Program-made: the position numbers and the translations under genes | Shown here: one piece after another, positions 4,793-5,604 of the stretch | Layout: each line of letters starts with the position of its first letter | How positions within the stretch are numbered: position 1 is the first letter of the stretch | The notes under the pieces: model-generated | What the model was told of the DNA's origin: nothing | Databases searched by the model: none | Seen by the model: only the letters and a program-made list of their open reading frames with translations | DNA from: B1-G15 sp964346135 | Lineage (GTDB): Archaea; Thermoproteota; Bathyarchaeia; Bathyarchaeales; Bathyarchaeaceae | NCBI GenBank assembly: GCA_964346135.1 | Contig: CAYFTS010000073.1 | Span: forward strand, 1 to 5,604 | Direction of reading: 5' to 3' | DNA: 5,604 nucleotides

Positions 4793-5578
4793 TTAACCCC
4801 GAAGCCTCGCGTCTCTAAGTGCATGCGCACAAGGACAGCTACGATCTTTTGGTAAATTCCCAACGGTCTCTCTTAAAACTTGCTGAATAACTGGCAATTT
4901 TTGCTTTGCCACTTTCACCACCTCACTGACTGTTAGCCGCTGCTGTATTCCCGCAGCCATGTTTGAAACAAAACATATAGTTGCATAACACATTTCAAGC
5001 TCACGGGCAAGCACAGTCTCAGGCGCGCCAGTCATACCCACCACATCGCAGCCCAAACGTCTAAACATCTCAATCTCTGCAGGAGTTTCATAACGAGGGC
5101 CCTCGGTACAGACAAGAACCGCTCGATCCCATACTTTCACATTCCGATTCTTTGCAGTTTCAATCAAAAGACTACGGATCTCTGGACAGTAAGGCTGAGA
5201 CATGTCCACATGCGTAACTGGAGTATCATCATAAAACGTGGTCTGCCGAAACTTGGTGAAGTCGATGAGGTCATGTGGAATCACCAAGTCGCCTGGTTTA
5301 AAGTCAACATTTATAGCACCTACCGCGTTTGTGGCGACAATCCGCTCAACACCGATCTCGTGTAGAGCGTATACATTAGCTAGATAATTTACTCTGTGAG
5401 GGGGAACCGAGTGGCTAAAGCCATGACGAGGCAGAAACGCTACGGTCTTTCTATTAACTTCGCCTACTGATATGGGAGGTGGAAACCCGTAGGGAGTGCC
5501 TAATCGAATTTGCTTAACATCTTTCAACAAAGTTTCCAAACCTGTTCCGCCAATTATGGCCGTATTAGCCGCTCTCAA
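4793..5578 (-). CDS. mtnP: MTAP/MTIP-family purine nucleoside phosphorylase, likely 6-oxopurine type
   Basis: A cytoplasmic phosphorylase that splits a purine nucleoside or 5'-methylthio-nucleoside with phosphate, giving the free base and a (methylthio)ribose 1-phosphate. The 261 residues show the phosphate loop GGTGL at 10-14, PRHG at 50-53, PPHRVNY at 59-65, TEGPRYETPAE at 158-168 and MTGAPE at 182-187. The purine-site segment reads VSNMAAG with Asn206, where adenine-specific MTAPs carry Asp; this favours methylthioinosine, inosine or guanosine over methylthioadenosine. The end carries a CPC motif (248-250), like the CxC of hyperthermophile homologues. The start is TTG: the in-frame TGA two codons upstream (5584-5582) excludes an earlier start, and the next candidate would cut the phosphate loop. 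It is the first gene of a pair with the prenyltransferase gene; its promoter lies outside the window. Symbol by family only. Confidence 0.85.
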   Translation of the reverse strand: MRAANTAIIGGTGLETLLKDVKQIRLGTPYGFPPPISVGEVNRKTVAFLPRHGFSHSVPPHRVNYLANVYALHEIGVERIVATNAVGAINVDFKPGDLVIPHDLIDFTKFRQTTFYDDTPVTHVDMSQPYCPEIRSLLIETAKNRNVKVWDRAVLVCTEGPRYETPAEIEMFRRLGCDVVGMTGAPETVLARELEMCYATICFVSNMAAGIQQRLTVSEVVKVAKQKLPVIQQVLRETVGNLPKDRSCPCAHALRDARLRG

Positions 5579-5582
5579 TTTT

Positions 5583-5595
5583 CACATCTTTCCCC
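5583..5595 (-). promoter_or_regulatory. Upstream region and weak ribosome site of the phosphorylase gene
   Basis: On the minus strand GGGG (5595-5592) lies 13 bases before the TTG start and GATGTG (5588-5583) four bases before it. Neither is a classical Shine-Dalgarno site at ideal spacing. The 26 bases to the window edge contain no recognisable TATA box, so the gene may be downstream of another gene in an operon. Confidence 0.3.
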
Positions 5596-5604
5596 GCGAA
5601 AACT

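Noticed and set aside
1..5604. CRISPR array, insertion sequence, defence or toxin-antitoxin system
   Set aside because: No regularly spaced repeats, transposase-like frames, terminal repeats or related protein motifs were found. The coding content is mostly ordinary housekeeping genes plus one secreted protease.

Overview
The window looks like a piece of an archaeal chromosome. The GTP-binding protein is the archaeal YchF/Obg-like form with a canonical NKID motif. The prenyltransferase has the DGNRRWA form of its catalytic motif. The purine nucleoside phosphorylase ends in a CxC motif known from hyperthermophile homologues. A-rich BRE/TATA-like elements sit about 25 bases before likely transcription starts. 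Moderate base composition plus a secreted clostripain-type peptidase suggest a sediment or subsurface lineage such as Bathyarchaeia (MCG). That lineage assignment is an inference from gene content, not something the sequence proves.

Layout, left to right. Positions 73-996 (minus strand) encode a D-2-hydroxyacid dehydrogenase of the phosphoglycerate dehydrogenase type. A 417-base divergent gap follows; it holds promoters for both flanking genes, a 51-base imperfect hairpin, a 7-bp inverted repeat and a degenerate echo of the ychF P-loop region. Positions 1414-2622 (plus) encode a secreted C11 (clostripain-family) cysteine peptidase. A 140-base gap carries a T-tract terminator and the ychF promoter. 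Positions 2763-4004 (plus) encode the YchF-like GTPase. It converges, with only two bases between stop codons, on a minus-strand pair: a TTG-started nucleoside phosphorylase of the MTAP/MTIP family (5578-4793) followed after 3 bases by a cis-prenyl (undecaprenyl/dolichyl) diphosphate synthase (4789-4007).

The genes do not form one pathway. They cover serine or glyoxylate metabolism, extracellular protein degradation, translation-associated GTPase function, purine/methylthio salvage, and the polyprenyl lipid carrier for glycosylation. Only the phosphorylase and prenyltransferase look cotranscribed.

The best leads are in the 997-1413 gap (an exact 18-base copy of the start of ychF, and a hairpin of unknown role) and in specificity residues: a basic cofactor-binding loop in the dehydrogenase, an Asn purine-site residue in the phosphorylase, and no Lys/Arg processing site in the clostripain. 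I found no CRISPR array, tRNA, rRNA, insertion sequence or defence system.
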